DNA from: Burkholderiaceae bacterium
GTDB taxonomy: Bacteria > Pseudomonadota > Gammaproteobacteria > Burkholderiales > Burkholderiaceae_E
Length of the DNA: 37,974 nucleotides
Assembly (NCBI GenBank): GCA_021166725.1
Contig: JAJPES010000006.1
Span: 1-37,974, forward strand
Direction: 5' to 3'
Part shown: in pieces, positions 14,710 through 23,800 of the stretch
Layout: every line of letters starts with the position of its first letter
How positions within the stretch are numbered: position 1 is the stretch's first letter
Position numbers and translations under genes: made by a program
The notes under the pieces: generated by a model
The model's database searches: none
Told to the model about the DNA's origin: nothing
Seen by the model: the letters and a program-made list of their open reading frames with translations, nothing else

Positions 14710-16320
14710 ATGCACGCGTATCGAAGCGACGTCCTCGTCGTGGGCGGCGGGCTCACCGGCATCGTCGCCGCGTTCGAGTTGCTGTCTGCAGGTCGCACGG
14801 TCACGCTGCTCGATCGCGACGTCGAGGCGAACCTCGGCGGCCTCGCGCGCGAGAGCTTCGGCGGCATCCTGCTGGTGGACACGCGCGAGCAGCGCCGCGC
14901 CCGCATCCGCGATTCGGTGCCGCTGGCCCTGCGCGACTGGCTGTCCTTCGGCAACTTCGGCGCCGACCCGCAGGCGGAGCACTGGCCGCGGCAATGGGCC
15001 GAGGCGTACCTGAACGACTGCAACGCCGACGTCTACCGCTGGCTGCTCGACCTGGGCATCCGCTTCCTGCCGCTTCCGCTGTGGGTCGAGCGCGGGCTCT
15101 TCGGCGAGGGCAACTCGGTGCCGCGCTGGCACGTCACCTGGGGCAGCGGCGAGCGGCTCGCCGCGCGGCTGGTCGAAGCGCTGCGAGCGCACCCCAGGCA
15201 GCAGGCGCTCACGCTGCGCTTCGGGCATCGCGTCGAGTCGCTGCTCGAAACGGGCGGGCGCATCGCCGGCGCGCGCGGGGCGACCGAAGCGGGGGGCGAG
15301 GAATTCGTCGCCCACGCCGATTCCGTGCTGGTGGCGACCGGCGGCATCAACGGCAGTCTCGAGCGCGTGCGCCGGCACTGGCACGCCGACTGGCGTCGCC
15401 CGCCCGAGACGATCCTGAACGGTTCTCACCGCTATGCCGACGGCCGACTGCACGACGCGGTCGACGCGATCGGCGGCCTCGTGACGAACCTGGACCGAAT
15501 GTGGAACTACGCGGCCGGCGTGCATCACTGGGCGCCGCGAAAGCCGCTGCATGGCCTGTCGCTGGTTCCGCCGAAGTCGGCGCTGTGGCTCGACTGGCGC
15601 GGCCGGCGCATCGGCCCGATGCCGCTGGTGAGCGGCTACGACACGCGCGATCTCGTCACGCAGGTGTGCGCGCAGGAACGCGCGTATTCCTGGCAGGTGC
15701 TCAACGAGCGCATCGCGCGCAAGGAGCTCGCGGTGTCGGGCGCCGAGTTCAACCCTACGCTGCGCGAGCGCAGCGTCGCCGGCTTCGCGCGCGATTCGCT
15801 GCTGGGCAACCGCTGGCTCGTCGAGCAGTTGACGCGGCACTGCGAGGACGTCGTCACCGCCGATTCGATCGAAACGCTGGTGGCGAAGATGAACGAGCTG
15901 CAGGGCGACGCCGCGGTCGAGCTCGGCGCCGTGCGCGAGACGGTCCGGGCCTGGGACGCGCAGGTGGCGCGCGGGCCGCTGCACAACGACGAGCAGTTGC
16001 GTCGCATCGAGCACCTTCGCCACTGGCGCGGAGATCGGCTGCGTACCTGCCGTTTCCAGCCGATCGACGACGCGCGCGCGCGTCCGTTGATCGCGATCCG
16101 CGAATTCGTCATCAGCCGCAAGAGCCTCGGCGGCATCCAGACCGACCTTTCGTGCCGGGTGCTCGATGCACGGGGCGCGCCGATTCCCGGGCTGTACGCA
16201 GCGGGCGAAGCGGCCGGCTTCGGCGGCGGCGGAATGCACGGACTGCGCGCGCTCGAAGGCAGCTTCCTCGGCGGCTGCATCTACGGCGCGCGCCGGGCCG
16301 CTCGCGCGATCGTCGGCTGA
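14710..16320 (+). CDS. FAD-dependent dehydrogenase of the fumarate reductase / ketosteroid dehydrogenase flavoprotein family
   Basis: A 536-residue flavoprotein. The N-terminal dinucleotide motif VVGGGLTG (residues 10-17) and the C-terminal FAD-contact motif GLYAAGEAAGFGGGGMHG are typical of the family, as is IATGGINGS-like VATGGING in the middle. The size and the C-terminus ALEGSFLGGCIYGARRA fit the predicted oxidoreductases of COG3573. Substrate unknown. GGGAGG precedes the ATG at 14710. The ThDP-enzyme gene follows after 25 bases, so the two probably form one operon. Confidence 0.88.
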   Translation: MHAYRSDVLVVGGGLTGIVAAFELLSAGRTVTLLDRDVEANLGGLARESFGGILLVDTREQRRARIRDSVPLALRDWLSFGNFGADPQAEHWPRQWAEAYLNDCNADVYRWLLDLGIRFLPLPLWVERGLFGEGNSVPRWHVTWGSGERLAARLVEALRAHPRQQALTLRFGHRVESLLETGGRIAGARGATEAGGEEFVAHADSVLVATGGINGSLERVRRHWHADWRRPPETILNGSHRYADGRLHDAVDAIGGLVTNLDRMWNYAAGVHHWAPRKPLHGLSLVPPKSALWLDWRGRRIGPMPLVSGYDTRDLVTQVCAQERAYSWQVLNERIARKELAVSGAEFNPTLRERSVAGFARDSLLGNRWLVEQLTRHCEDVVTADSIETLVAKMNELQGDAAVELGAVRETVRAWDAQVARGPLHNDEQLRRIEHLRHWRGDRLRTCRFQPIDDARARPLIAIREFVISRKSLGGIQTDLSCRVLDARGAPIPGLYAAGEAAGFGGGGMHGLRALEGSFLGGCIYGARRAARAIVG

Positions 16321-16345
16321 CCGGCATCCCCGGGAGACTCTCCGC

Positions 16346-18079
16346 ATGAAGAAAACCGCCGCCTGGCTCGCCGTGTATGCGCTGCAGCAGCTCGGCATCC
16401 GCTTCACCTTCGGCATACCGGGAGTGCACAACACCGAGCTGTACGACGAGCTGAACAACGCCGACGCACTCGCGCCGGTGCTCGTCACGCACGAGGGCGG
16501 CGCGTCGTTCATGGCGGATGCGGTCAGCCGCGCCGCCGACGACACGATCGGCGCACTGGCGATCGTGCCCGCGGCCGGGCTCACCCACGCGGCGAGCGGA
16601 ATCGCCGAAGCCTTCATCGACGGCATTCCGATGCTGGTGCTCACCGGCGGCATTCGCAGCGACACCGAGCATCGCTTCAAGCTGCACGAGATCGATCAGC
16701 TCGCCATCGCGCGTCCGATCACGAAGGCCGCGTTTCGCGTACTGCGCCACGAAGACGTCGTCCCGACGATCTTCGAGGCGTACCGGATCGCGACCGGCGG
16801 CCTGCCCGGCCCGGTGCTCGTCGAGCTTCCGGTGAACCTGCAGCTGTTTCCGGGCGAGATCGACGAGTTGCCTGCGTGGCGGGCGCCGGAGCCGGCCTCG
16901 CCGCCCGATCCGGCGCTCATCCGCGAAGCGGCTGCGTTATTGAAGAGCGCATCGCACCCGGGGCTGTTCGTCGGTTGGGGCGCCCGCCACGCGGTGGACG
17001 AACTCGCCGGGATCGCCGAGCTGCTGCAGGCGCCGGTGGCGACCACGCTGCAAGGGCTCGCGTCGTTTCCGGCCGAGCATCCGCTGCACGCCGGCTTCGG
17101 CTTCAGCGCCTCGGCCGTACCTGCCGCGCGCAATGCGTTTCGCGACTGCGATGCGATGCTCGCCGTCGGCACGCGCTTCGCCGAGATTCCCACCGGCAGC
17201 TTCGCTGCAAAGGTGCCGCACGCGCTGGTGCACGTCGATATCGATCCGTCGGTGTTCGATGCGAACCATCCGGCCCGCGTGGCGATCGCCGGCGACGCGA
17301 AGGCCGTGCTCGGCGCGCTGGCCACCGAGTTGCGCCGGCTCGGCGGCCGGCCTGCCGACGAGGCGCTCGCCGCGCGCATCGCGCGCGACAAGCAGGCGTA
17401 CCGGGACGAATGGCTGCGCCACGACAGCGCGGATCGCATCAATCCGATCCGCTTCTACGACGAACTGCGCCTGCGCGCCTCCGACGACGCGGTTACCGTG
17501 CTCGACGACGGCAACCATACCTACCTGACGGCCGAGTTGTTCCCGTTGCGCCGGGGCGGCAGGCTGCTCGTGCCCACCGACTTCAACGCGATGGGCTACG
17601 CGGTGCCGGCAGCGATCGGCGCGAAGCTCGCGCAGCCGTCGAAGGAAGTGTTCGCTATCGTCGGCGACGGCTGCTTCATGATGACCTGCATGGAGATCGT
17701 CACCGCCACCGTGCGCTCGCTGGGCATCGTCTGGTACGTCTTCGCCGACGGCGAACTGTCGCAGATCGCGCAGGCGCAGCAGATGCCGTACAACCGCAAG
17801 CCGTGCACGGCGCTCGGCGCGCTGAACATCGAGGGCGTCGCGCTCGCCACCGGTGCTGCGTACGTCTCGATGGATTCGGAATCGCGCATCGGCCCGGCGA
17901 TCGACGAGGCGCGCCGGCTGGCGCGCGAGGGTCGCCCGACGATCGTCGACGTGCGCATCGACTACTCGAAGCGAACCGCGTTCACCACCGGCACGGCGGC
18001 GTCCACCTTCCGGCGCTTCCCGCTGTCGCAGCGGATCCGCTTCGCGACGCGGGCACTGCTGCGAAAGGCAACGGGGTAG
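16346..18079 (+). CDS. Thiamine diphosphate-dependent enzyme, acetolactate synthase-like large subunit family
   Basis: The 577-residue protein has the three ThDP-fold domains. The catalytic glutamate is E50 (THEGGASFMA). The central domain runs about 190-330. The ThDP/Mg motif starts at GDG 440-442 (VGDGCFMMTCMEI). No small acetolactate synthase subunit is nearby, and the C-terminus continues with a basic tail. This makes a catabolic carboligase, decarboxylase or oxalyl/sulfo-type relative as likely as true acetolactate synthase. GGGAG is upstream of the ATG at 16346. It is paired with the preceding FAD dehydrogenase. Confidence 0.85.
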   Translation: MKKTAAWLAVYALQQLGIRFTFGIPGVHNTELYDELNNADALAPVLVTHEGGASFMADAVSRAADDTIGALAIVPAAGLTHAASGIAEAFIDGIPMLVLTGGIRSDTEHRFKLHEIDQLAIARPITKAAFRVLRHEDVVPTIFEAYRIATGGLPGPVLVELPVNLQLFPGEIDELPAWRAPEPASPPDPALIREAAALLKSASHPGLFVGWGARHAVDELAGIAELLQAPVATTLQGLASFPAEHPLHAGFGFSASAVPAARNAFRDCDAMLAVGTRFAEIPTGSFAAKVPHALVHVDIDPSVFDANHPARVAIAGDAKAVLGALATELRRLGGRPADEALAARIARDKQAYRDEWLRHDSADRINPIRFYDELRLRASDDAVTVLDDGNHTYLTAELFPLRRGGRLLVPTDFNAMGYAVPAAIGAKLAQPSKEVFAIVGDGCFMMTCMEIVTATVRSLGIVWYVFADGELSQIAQAQQMPYNRKPCTALGALNIEGVALATGAAYVSMDSESRIGPAIDEARRLAREGRPTIVDVRIDYSKRTAFTTGTAASTFRRFPLSQRIRFATRALLRKATG

Positions 18080-18175
18080 CGCGAAGATCGAAGCCGCCCC
18101 GCGACAGCGACGGTCACCGTGACGGGCGGGTCGTCGGTCGTACGGCTCGTGCTTCCGGCCGATGGCGCAGGCACG

Positions 18176-18181
18176 TACACT
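18176..18181 (+). promoter_or_regulatory. Candidate -10 element of the first Uma2 gene
   Basis: TACACT lies 41 bases before the ATG at 18223 in a block (18176-18193) that matches the upstream block of the second Uma2 gene (33134-33151) at 16 of 18 positions. No clear -35 is seen. Confidence 0.4.
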
Positions 18182-18222
18182 GGGGCAACCTTCCGACGTG
18201 GCGCGGCACGCGCCGAACCGTC

Positions 18223-18816
18223 ATGAACGCGTCCCTCGAACCAACGCGGCATCGCCTGTCGATCGAAGACTTCGAACGGCTCGGCGAGGCCGGCATCCTT
18301 GCCCCCGACAGCCGCGTCGAACTGATCGACGGAGAACTGATCGACATGGCTCCGATCGGAACGGGGCACGCTTCGATGACGAGCCGATTGAACCGCCTGC
18401 TCGTCACCCGCGTCCAGGACCGAGCGATCGTGTCGCCGGGCAACCCCGTGCTTCTTCCGCCGTGGTCGATGCCGCAGCCCGACCTGATGCTGCTGCGTCC
18501 TCGTCGCGACGAATATGCGACTCGCCACCCGGATGCCGACGACGTGCTGCTCGCCATCGAAATCGCGGAATCCTCGCTGCGCTTCGATCTCGGCAAGAAG
18601 GCGCGAATCTACGCGCAGCACGGAATCGCCGAATACTGGGTCGTCGACGTCGCCTCCCGCCTGCTGAACGTACATCGCCGTGCCGATGGCCTCGGCTGGG
18701 AAGAAGTGCGTGCGCTCGTTGCACCGTTCATGATCGCCCCGCTGGCGCTGCCCGATCTGACGCTGCGCTCGGACGAGTTGTGGCCGGAGCTTTCGGCGTC
18801 GGATCGGGAAGCGTGA
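18223..18816 (+). CDS. Uma2-family restriction endonuclease-like protein, copy 1
   Basis: A 197-residue protein with the PD-(D/E)xK nuclease fold of the Uma2 (DUF820) family. Seen motifs: RLSIEDFERL at the N-terminus, PPWSMPQPDLMLL (acidic residue), LLAIEIAESSLRFDLGKKARIYA (Glu and Lys of the core) and GIAEYWVVD. The biological role of the family is not settled. It is about 60 percent alike to the protein at 33191-33763 by eye, so the two are paralogues. The gene is single and convergent with the AI-2E-family gene, 29 bases apart. Confidence 0.88.
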   Translation: MNASLEPTRHRLSIEDFERLGEAGILAPDSRVELIDGELIDMAPIGTGHASMTSRLNRLLVTRVQDRAIVSPGNPVLLPPWSMPQPDLMLLRPRRDEYATRHPDADDVLLAIEIAESSLRFDLGKKARIYAQHGIAEYWVVDVASRLLNVHRRADGLGWEEVRALVAPFMIAPLALPDLTLRSDELWPELSASDREA

Positions 18817-18845
18817 CGCCGTCGCGCCTCTAGGAGTCTGTCGGA

Positions 18846-19979
18846 CTATGGACAGGGGTCGCGCGAAACCGCTCGATGCGCCTGCTGCTCATCGTCGGCA
18901 ACCGCGCACACGGAACGCGCGAGCCGAGCCTGATCGGCTTTCGATTCCTCGATCCACTCGCGCCAGACGGCCATCAGCACGGCGAGGATCACCGGGCCGA
19001 TGAACAAACCCACCAGCCCGAAGGCGGCCAGCCCGCCGAGCACGCCGAACATCACCAGCAGGAACGAGATGCGCGTGGCGTTGCTGATCACCAGCGGACG
19101 CACGAGGTTGTCCACCCAGCTGACGATCAGCGTTCCGTACAGCAGCAGTCCGATGCCGTTGAACAGGTCTTCGTGCGCGATCAGCCAGATGCCGATCGCG
19201 CCCCAGACGAAGGGCGTGCCGAACGGAATCAGCGCGATCGCCGCGGTGATCGCACCGAGCAGCACCGGGGCCTCCAGCCCGAACCACCAGTAGCCCACGC
19301 CGGCCACCAGGCCCTGCGCCAGCGCGGTGAGCAGCAGCCCCCAGACCACTGCCGTCGTCATGCTGCCGACCGCCGCCAGGTACGGATCGACTCTCGCGCC
19401 GAGGAAGCGATGCAGGACGAGTTGCGCCTGCGCGAGCACCTGCTCCCCGTCGCGGTACAGGAAGAAGACCGTGACCAGCGCGAAGCCCAGCTTGGCGGCG
19501 TTTCGCCCCACGCCACCGACCACGTTCAGCGACTCGGCGGCACGCGCCTCGACCCAGCCCGCGACCTGCGTGCGGATCGCCGTCGGATCGCGCGCGAACT
19601 CGTCGAGCAGGTTCTGCAGCCACGAACCGAGCAGCGGGAGGTCGGCGACGACCTCGGGCAACCGCAACTCGCCGCGCGACAGCAGGCTCGCCGCGCTCGT
19701 GTAGAAGTCGGCGAGTTCGCCGCGCAGCAGCAGCCCGACCCACAGCAGCGGCAGCACGAAGGCCGCGGTGAGCAGCAGCGTCATCGCCAGCGCGGCGAGC
19801 GTGTTTCGTCCGCCGAGCAACCGGCGCAGCCGCACGACCAGTGGCCAGGTCACATAGGCGAGGATCAGCGCCCAGGCGATCGGCGCGAGGAACGGCCGCA
19901 CGACGGCGTACGCCAGCAGCAGCAGCCCGCCGAGCAGGAGGCCGAGGATCACGCGGTTGGACAGGCTGCGGGTGGTCAC
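18846..19979 (-). CDS. AI-2E-family (PerM/YdiK) membrane protein
   Basis: A 377-residue multi-pass inner-membrane protein with about eight hydrophobic segments. It starts with SNRVILGLLLGGLLLLAYAVVRPFLAPI and ends with FGLVGLFIGPVILAVLMAVWREW, both characteristic of the family. The motif NATRISFLLVMFGVLGGL is near the C-terminus. Members export diverse small molecules or act as antiporters; the label autoinducer exporter is not secure. GTG at 19979 gives the family-typical length; the open frame continues upstream into the DUF2946 gene, and no better ATG is seen. Confidence 0.82.
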   Translation of the reverse strand: MTTRSLSNRVILGLLLGGLLLLAYAVVRPFLAPIAWALILAYVTWPLVVRLRRLLGGRNTLAALAMTLLLTAAFVLPLLWVGLLLRGELADFYTSAASLLSRGELRLPEVVADLPLLGSWLQNLLDEFARDPTAIRTQVAGWVEARAAESLNVVGGVGRNAAKLGFALVTVFFLYRDGEQVLAQAQLVLHRFLGARVDPYLAAVGSMTTAVVWGLLLTALAQGLVAGVGYWWFGLEAPVLLGAITAAIALIPFGTPFVWGAIGIWLIAHEDLFNGIGLLLYGTLIVSWVDNLVRPLVISNATRISFLLVMFGVLGGLAAFGLVGLFIGPVILAVLMAVWREWIEESKADQARLARSVCAVADDEQQAHRAVSRDPCP

Positions 19980-20139
19980 TGCGCGGGGCGTCTCGGTGGG
20001 GGTCGGGCGCAGGTGCCTCCGTGGCAATCCGCGCGCGCGATCTTCGCCCCTGCCTGCGCGCAAGGTCAACCGCGAGACGATCGATTCGCTTGATCCAGAT
20101 CGTATTGCCGCACGCGGCCCCCCGCCTAGCATCCGCGGC

Positions 20140-20523
20140 ATGCGGCTGTCGACGCGTCACCTGAGACTGTGGAGCCTGATCGTCCTCGTGACGATGCTCT
20201 ACGGCGCGCTCGTGCCCGGGTTGGCGCGCGCATTCGCCCAGGCGCCAGATCCCTGGCTCGAGATCTGCGCGCCGGGCGGCACGAAACTCGTCGCCGCCGA
20301 TGCGGTCGGCGATCCGGCCGACGGCGACGAGGCGCGTGCCAGCCGCGATGCATGCCCTTTCTGCCTGTCGGGCGCGCACGCGGCAGTCTTTCCGGCGATG
20401 CAGCGCATCGCATTCGGCAGTCCGCCGGCGGCGGCACCGTCGCCACAGTCCGCCGAGCCGGTCTCCTCCGCGTGCCCATCACGCACTCCCGCGCAGCCCC
20501 GAGCCCCGCCACCGCTCGGCTGA
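20140..20523 (+). CDS. DUF2946-type small exported protein
   Basis: A 127-residue protein with an N-terminal hydrophobic signal segment (about 10-33). It contains WLEICAPGGTKLV and the motif C72-PF-C75-LSGAH80, which resembles the conserved cysteine/histidine pattern of DUF2946. A Pro/Ala-rich tail closes it. The paired cysteines and histidine suggest metal binding, and DUF2946 genes are often next to TonB receptors or copper genes; the function is unknown. The ATG at 20140 is used; a longer frame upstream has no ribosome site. It may be transcribed with the receptor gene that starts 169 bases downstream. Confidence 0.72.
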   Translation: MRLSTRHLRLWSLIVLVTMLYGALVPGLARAFAQAPDPWLEICAPGGTKLVAADAVGDPADGDEARASRDACPFCLSGAHAAVFPAMQRIAFGSPPAAAPSPQSAEPVSSACPSRTPAQPRAPPPLG

Positions 20524-20645
20524 CCCCGCCCGCGGCCTCGTAGAGGGCCGATCCTCCGGCGCGCGCCTGCGCGCTCCGCGACACGCGACGAGACGCCCGA
20601 TCCCGGCGAGACGTCCCGTGCACCGGAGCCGCACTGCCCGCCCCT

Positions 20646-20684
20646 GCGAAGGCCCGAAGGCTTCGCGCATTTTTCCTCCAGGAG
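20646..20684 (+). promoter_or_regulatory. Terminator-like hairpin followed by a self-pairing Shine-Dalgarno before the TonB receptor
   Basis: A GC-rich hairpin (20646-20666: GCGAAGGCC, loop CGAA, GGCTTCGC, with one bulged G) is followed by five T residues (20670-20674). Then CTCC-A-GGAG (20676-20684) contains the ribosome site of the receptor and can pair with itself. It could be the terminator of the DUF2946 gene or an attenuator for the receptor operon. Confidence 0.5.
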
Positions 20685-20692
20685 CACTGCGG

Positions 20693-22984
20693 GTGCTGCT
20701 CGAATCACGAAAATCGACGGCATGCGTCGCGTTGTGCGCGCTCGCTTGCGCCGTCACGCCGGCCGGGGCGAGCGAAGAACCGGCCACGCTGAACCGCATC
20801 ACCGTCACCGACTCGGCAATCGAGGACCGCTTCGATCCGGGAACGACCGACCCCGCGTCGCGCGCGCGCTTCGACGAAGCGCAGGTCGAGCGTCAGCACG
20901 CGAAGAACCTCGTCGAGATCCTGCGCTCGGCCAGCGGTGTTACCGCCGACCTGCAGGGCGACGGCGAGACGATCAAGATCAAGCTGCGCGGCATCGAAAA
21001 CCAGCGCTTCATGGGCGAGAAGCCGGGCGTGGCGATCGTCGTCGACGGCGTTCCCGTTTTCGAGCGCACCGGCAAGGTCAACATCGACCTCGACAACATC
21101 GAGCGCATCGAGGTGCTCAAGGGCGCCGCCTCGTACCTGTACGGCGACGACGCGCTCGCCGGTGCAGTGATCGTCACGACCAGGCGGGGGGCCGGCCAGC
21201 GCGGCCTTCGCCTCGATGCCGACCGCGGCGCTTTCGGCTATCGGCGCCATCTGCTGCACGCGGGATTCGCCGGCGACGCAGTATCGGGCCACATCCAGTA
21301 CAGCGAGCGCGAGCAGGACGGCTACTACTACCTGTCGTCGACGCACTCGCGCACCTGGTCGGGACACCTGCAATACGCGCTCGATGCGTCCAGCGACCTG
21401 TCGCTGGGTTTCGAGAAATCGGAGCGATTTCGCGACCGCGAAGGCAGCGTCACCGGCGCGACGGCCGCGTCGCTCGACCCGACCGGACGCGAGGAAGGCC
21501 GCGGATACACGCGCAACTTCGACGTCGATCTGTCGCGCTGGAACCTTCGCTACTCCCGCGACCTCGACGAGCGCAGCCAGTTGATGGCCGTCGTCTACGA
21601 ATACCGCGACGACACGACGTTCTGGTCGGCGCCGATGCGCTTCGACGCGGCCGGCCGCCCGGTCGCCGGCGTGAACGACTACAGCACTTTCAACGACTAC
21701 CGGCAGACGCAGCGCGGCGCCAAGGCCGAGTACCGGGTGAACCTCGAGCAGATCGCGCTGTTGGCCGGCCTGGACCTGCGCCGCAACGATTTCGACAACG
21801 ACAACCGCGCGCTGAACCGCTTTCGCACCACGCCGCGCGGCGCCGTCACCGAGGCCGGCACGCAGTTGTCCGACGACGAAACCCGCGAACGGATGCGCGC
21901 GCTGTACGGCGAGGCGAAGTTCGCGCTCGGCCAGGCGACCGTGGGCACGGTGAACGTACGTCGTGACCGCGCCGACGTCGACTTCGACGCCGCACCGGTG
22001 ATCGGCAACGGCAACCGCGCGGTTTCCGCCGGCCGCGCCTTCGAGGTCGACAGCTATCGTGCCGGCGTCACGCATGCGCTGGGAACCTCGAGCACGCTGT
22101 TCGCCGCCGCATCCACCGGCTTCCGGCTGCCGAGCGCCGAGCAGCTGTATCGGGGCGAGACGACGACCAACGCGTGGGTGCGCAGCAACCACTACCTGCG
22201 GCCCGAACAGGCGATCAGCGTCGAGCTCGGAGCGCGCCATCGGACTTCGCTCGCCGGCTGGGACACTCGCCTGGCCGCGTCGATCTTCCAGATCGATCGC
22301 GACGACTTCATCCTCGATTCCAACGGACAGTACGCGGCGACGAATACGACGACCGGCGGCGGCTCGCAGTTTCGCAACGTGGGCGGTGCGCGCAGCCGGG
22401 GACTCGAGCTGGAGGCCCGCACCTCGCCGCATGCCGGCTGGGCCTTCGAGGCAGCGCTGACCTTGCTCGATGCGCGCTTTACGCGCTACGACAACTTCTT
22501 CCTGTCGCTGGGCAACGCGAACGGAGCCTTCGTCGCCGATCCGAGCGCCGCCCAGCGCGCCAACCCGGCGTTCTGGCGCAGCAACTACACGGTCGTCGCG
22601 CACGACAACACCGGCAACCGCATCCCGCGCACGCCGCCGCGCCGGCTCGACGTGCGCGCGCACTGGTTTCCCTCACCCGGCTGGGCGTTCACCGGCGAGC
22701 TCGACGCACGTGCGCGCTCGTGGGCCGACGAGCTCGAGCAGGAGCGCTGGCCCGGTTTCGCGCTGTTCCATGCGGGCGCGCGCTACGAAACGAAGCTGCC
22801 CGGCCCCAGCGGAACGAGCCTGACGCTGTTCGCGCGCGTGGAGAACGTCTTCGACAAGCGCCACTGGCTGATCGCGCGCGGCACCGGCGATGCGAACTAC
22901 GACGGCCGCTACGACCGCGAAGACCTGTCGATCGTCCCCGACCCAGGACGGATCTGGCGAGTCGGACTGTCGCTTCGCTACTGA
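20693..22984 (+). CDS. TonB-dependent outer-membrane receptor (HmuR/BtuB-like)
   Basis: A 763-residue receptor. The start is GTG at 20693: GGAG lies 8 bases upstream and the protein then opens with a clean signal peptide (about 1-27, ending PAGAS). A TonB-box-like RITVT is at 35-39. The plug domain (about 55-167) has VEILRSASGVTADLQGDGETIKIKLRGI and VLKGAASYLYGDDALAGAV. The barrel contains FRLPSAEQLYRGE and NHYLRPEQA, the counterparts of FRAP...NPNL in haem receptors and FKAP...NPNLKPE in BtuB. It ends in LSLRY. Co-location with a CobN-like chelatase argues for a metal-tetrapyrrole cargo (haem or cobalamin). Confidence 0.92.
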   Translation: MLLESRKSTACVALCALACAVTPAGASEEPATLNRITVTDSAIEDRFDPGTTDPASRARFDEAQVERQHAKNLVEILRSASGVTADLQGDGETIKIKLRGIENQRFMGEKPGVAIVVDGVPVFERTGKVNIDLDNIERIEVLKGAASYLYGDDALAGAVIVTTRRGAGQRGLRLDADRGAFGYRRHLLHAGFAGDAVSGHIQYSEREQDGYYYLSSTHSRTWSGHLQYALDASSDLSLGFEKSERFRDREGSVTGATAASLDPTGREEGRGYTRNFDVDLSRWNLRYSRDLDERSQLMAVVYEYRDDTTFWSAPMRFDAAGRPVAGVNDYSTFNDYRQTQRGAKAEYRVNLEQIALLAGLDLRRNDFDNDNRALNRFRTTPRGAVTEAGTQLSDDETRERMRALYGEAKFALGQATVGTVNVRRDRADVDFDAAPVIGNGNRAVSAGRAFEVDSYRAGVTHALGTSSTLFAAASTGFRLPSAEQLYRGETTTNAWVRSNHYLRPEQAISVELGARHRTSLAGWDTRLAASIFQIDRDDFILDSNGQYAATNTTTGGGSQFRNVGGARSRGLELEARTSPHAGWAFEAALTLLDARFTRYDNFFLSLGNANGAFVADPSAAQRANPAFWRSNYTVVAHDNTGNRIPRTPPRRLDVRAHWFPSPGWAFTGELDARARSWADELEQERWPGFALFHAGARYETKLPGPSGTSLTLFARVENVFDKRHWLIARGTGDANYDGRYDREDLSIVPDPGRIWRVGLSLRY

Positions 22985-22998
22985 ACGTGGAGCTTCCG

Positions 22999-23424
22999 AT
23001 GGATTCGATCCGTGCACTGGTCGACTGGGGCGTGATCGGCACGCTCGTCGTGGCGAGCGTCGTCGCGCTCGCCGTGGCCGCCGAACGCTGGCGTTACACA
23101 GGTCGCGTCGACGTCGCTTCGTACGACAGCCGCGTACGCCTCGAAGCCGACCTGACCGCGCGCCTGAACTGGATCGCGACGATTGCGTCGAACGCGCCGT
23201 ACCTCGGCCTGCTCGGCACCGTGCTCGGCATCATGCTGACCTTCCACGGGCTGGGCGCGGGCGATGCCCTCGATGCCCGCACGATCATGGGCGGGCTCGC
23301 ACTGGCGCTGAAGGCCACCGCCGCCGGCATCGCCGTCGCGATCCCCTGCGTAGTCGCCAACAACCTGCTGCGCCGTCGCGTGCGCGAGCGCCTCGTCGAC
23401 TTCGACGAAGCGCGCGGAGGCTGA
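22999..23424 (+). CDS. exbB: ExbB-type TonB energiser, short form
   Basis: Inner-membrane proton-channel protein of 141 residues, about 60 percent of the usual ExbB length. It has three hydrophobic segments: about 8-28, then SNAPYLGLLGTVLGIMLTF and ATAAGIAVAIPCVVANNLL. The threonine-bearing helices (TVLG and ALKATAAG) that line the proton path are kept. Such compact forms occur in other bacteria. The ATG at 22999 has GGAG 6 bases upstream and lies 14 bases after the receptor stop. ExbD follows after 4 bases. Confidence 0.88.
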   Translation: MDSIRALVDWGVIGTLVVASVVALAVAAERWRYTGRVDVASYDSRVRLEADLTARLNWIATIASNAPYLGLLGTVLGIMLTFHGLGAGDALDARTIMGGLALALKATAAGIAVAIPCVVANNLLRRRVRERLVDFDEARGG

Positions 23425-23428
23425 GCGA

Positions 23429-23800
23429 ATGGACGAGCGCGAATTCGACGAGATCAACGTCGTTCCGCTGGTCGACGTGATGCTCGTGCTGCTCGCCATC
23501 GTGCTGACGACGGCGAGCTTCGTCGCCAGCGGACGCATTCCGGTGGAGCTCGCCGAGGCGCGCAGCGCGCAGTCCGCGCAGTCATCGCCGCTGGTGCTCA
23601 CCTACACGCACGAGCGGCGCCTGTACCTGGGCGACGTACCGGTGGACGACCTGCCGACGGCGCTCGCCACGCATGCGCGCGACGAGAACGTCGTCGTGCG
23701 CGCCGACGGGCGACTCGCGCTGTCGGCCTTCGTCGAACTCGCCGACCGCGTGCGCTCGCTCGGCTTCGATCGGGTCAGCGTCGAAGTGCGGCGCCCGTGA
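23429..23800 (+). CDS. exbD: ExbD-type TonB energiser
   Basis: A 123-residue protein with one N-terminal helix and a periplasmic domain. INVVPLVDVMLVLLAIVL carries the protonatable aspartate D16 of the family. The periplasmic part ends FDRVSVEVRRP, as in ExbD/TolR. The stop overlaps the GTG of the next gene as GTGA. Confidence 0.92.
   Translation: MDEREFDEINVVPLVDVMLVLLAIVLTTASFVASGRIPVELAEARSAQSAQSSPLVLTYTHERRLYLGDVPVDDLPTALATHARDENVVVRADGRLALSAFVELADRVRSLGFDRVSVEVRRP

Noticed and set aside
18817-18845. Short near-palindrome AGTCTGTCGGACT between the convergent Uma2 and AI-2E genes as an insertion-sequence end
   Set aside because: Only a 4-bp arm with a 5-base loop, no partner end and no transposase in the window.
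20524-20692. Cobalamin riboswitch before the TonB receptor (GCACTGCCC and CGAAGG looked suggestive)
   Set aside because: The leader is only 169 bases, the GCCACTG B12-box and the conserved core are not present in order, and there is no room for the remaining stems before the start codon.
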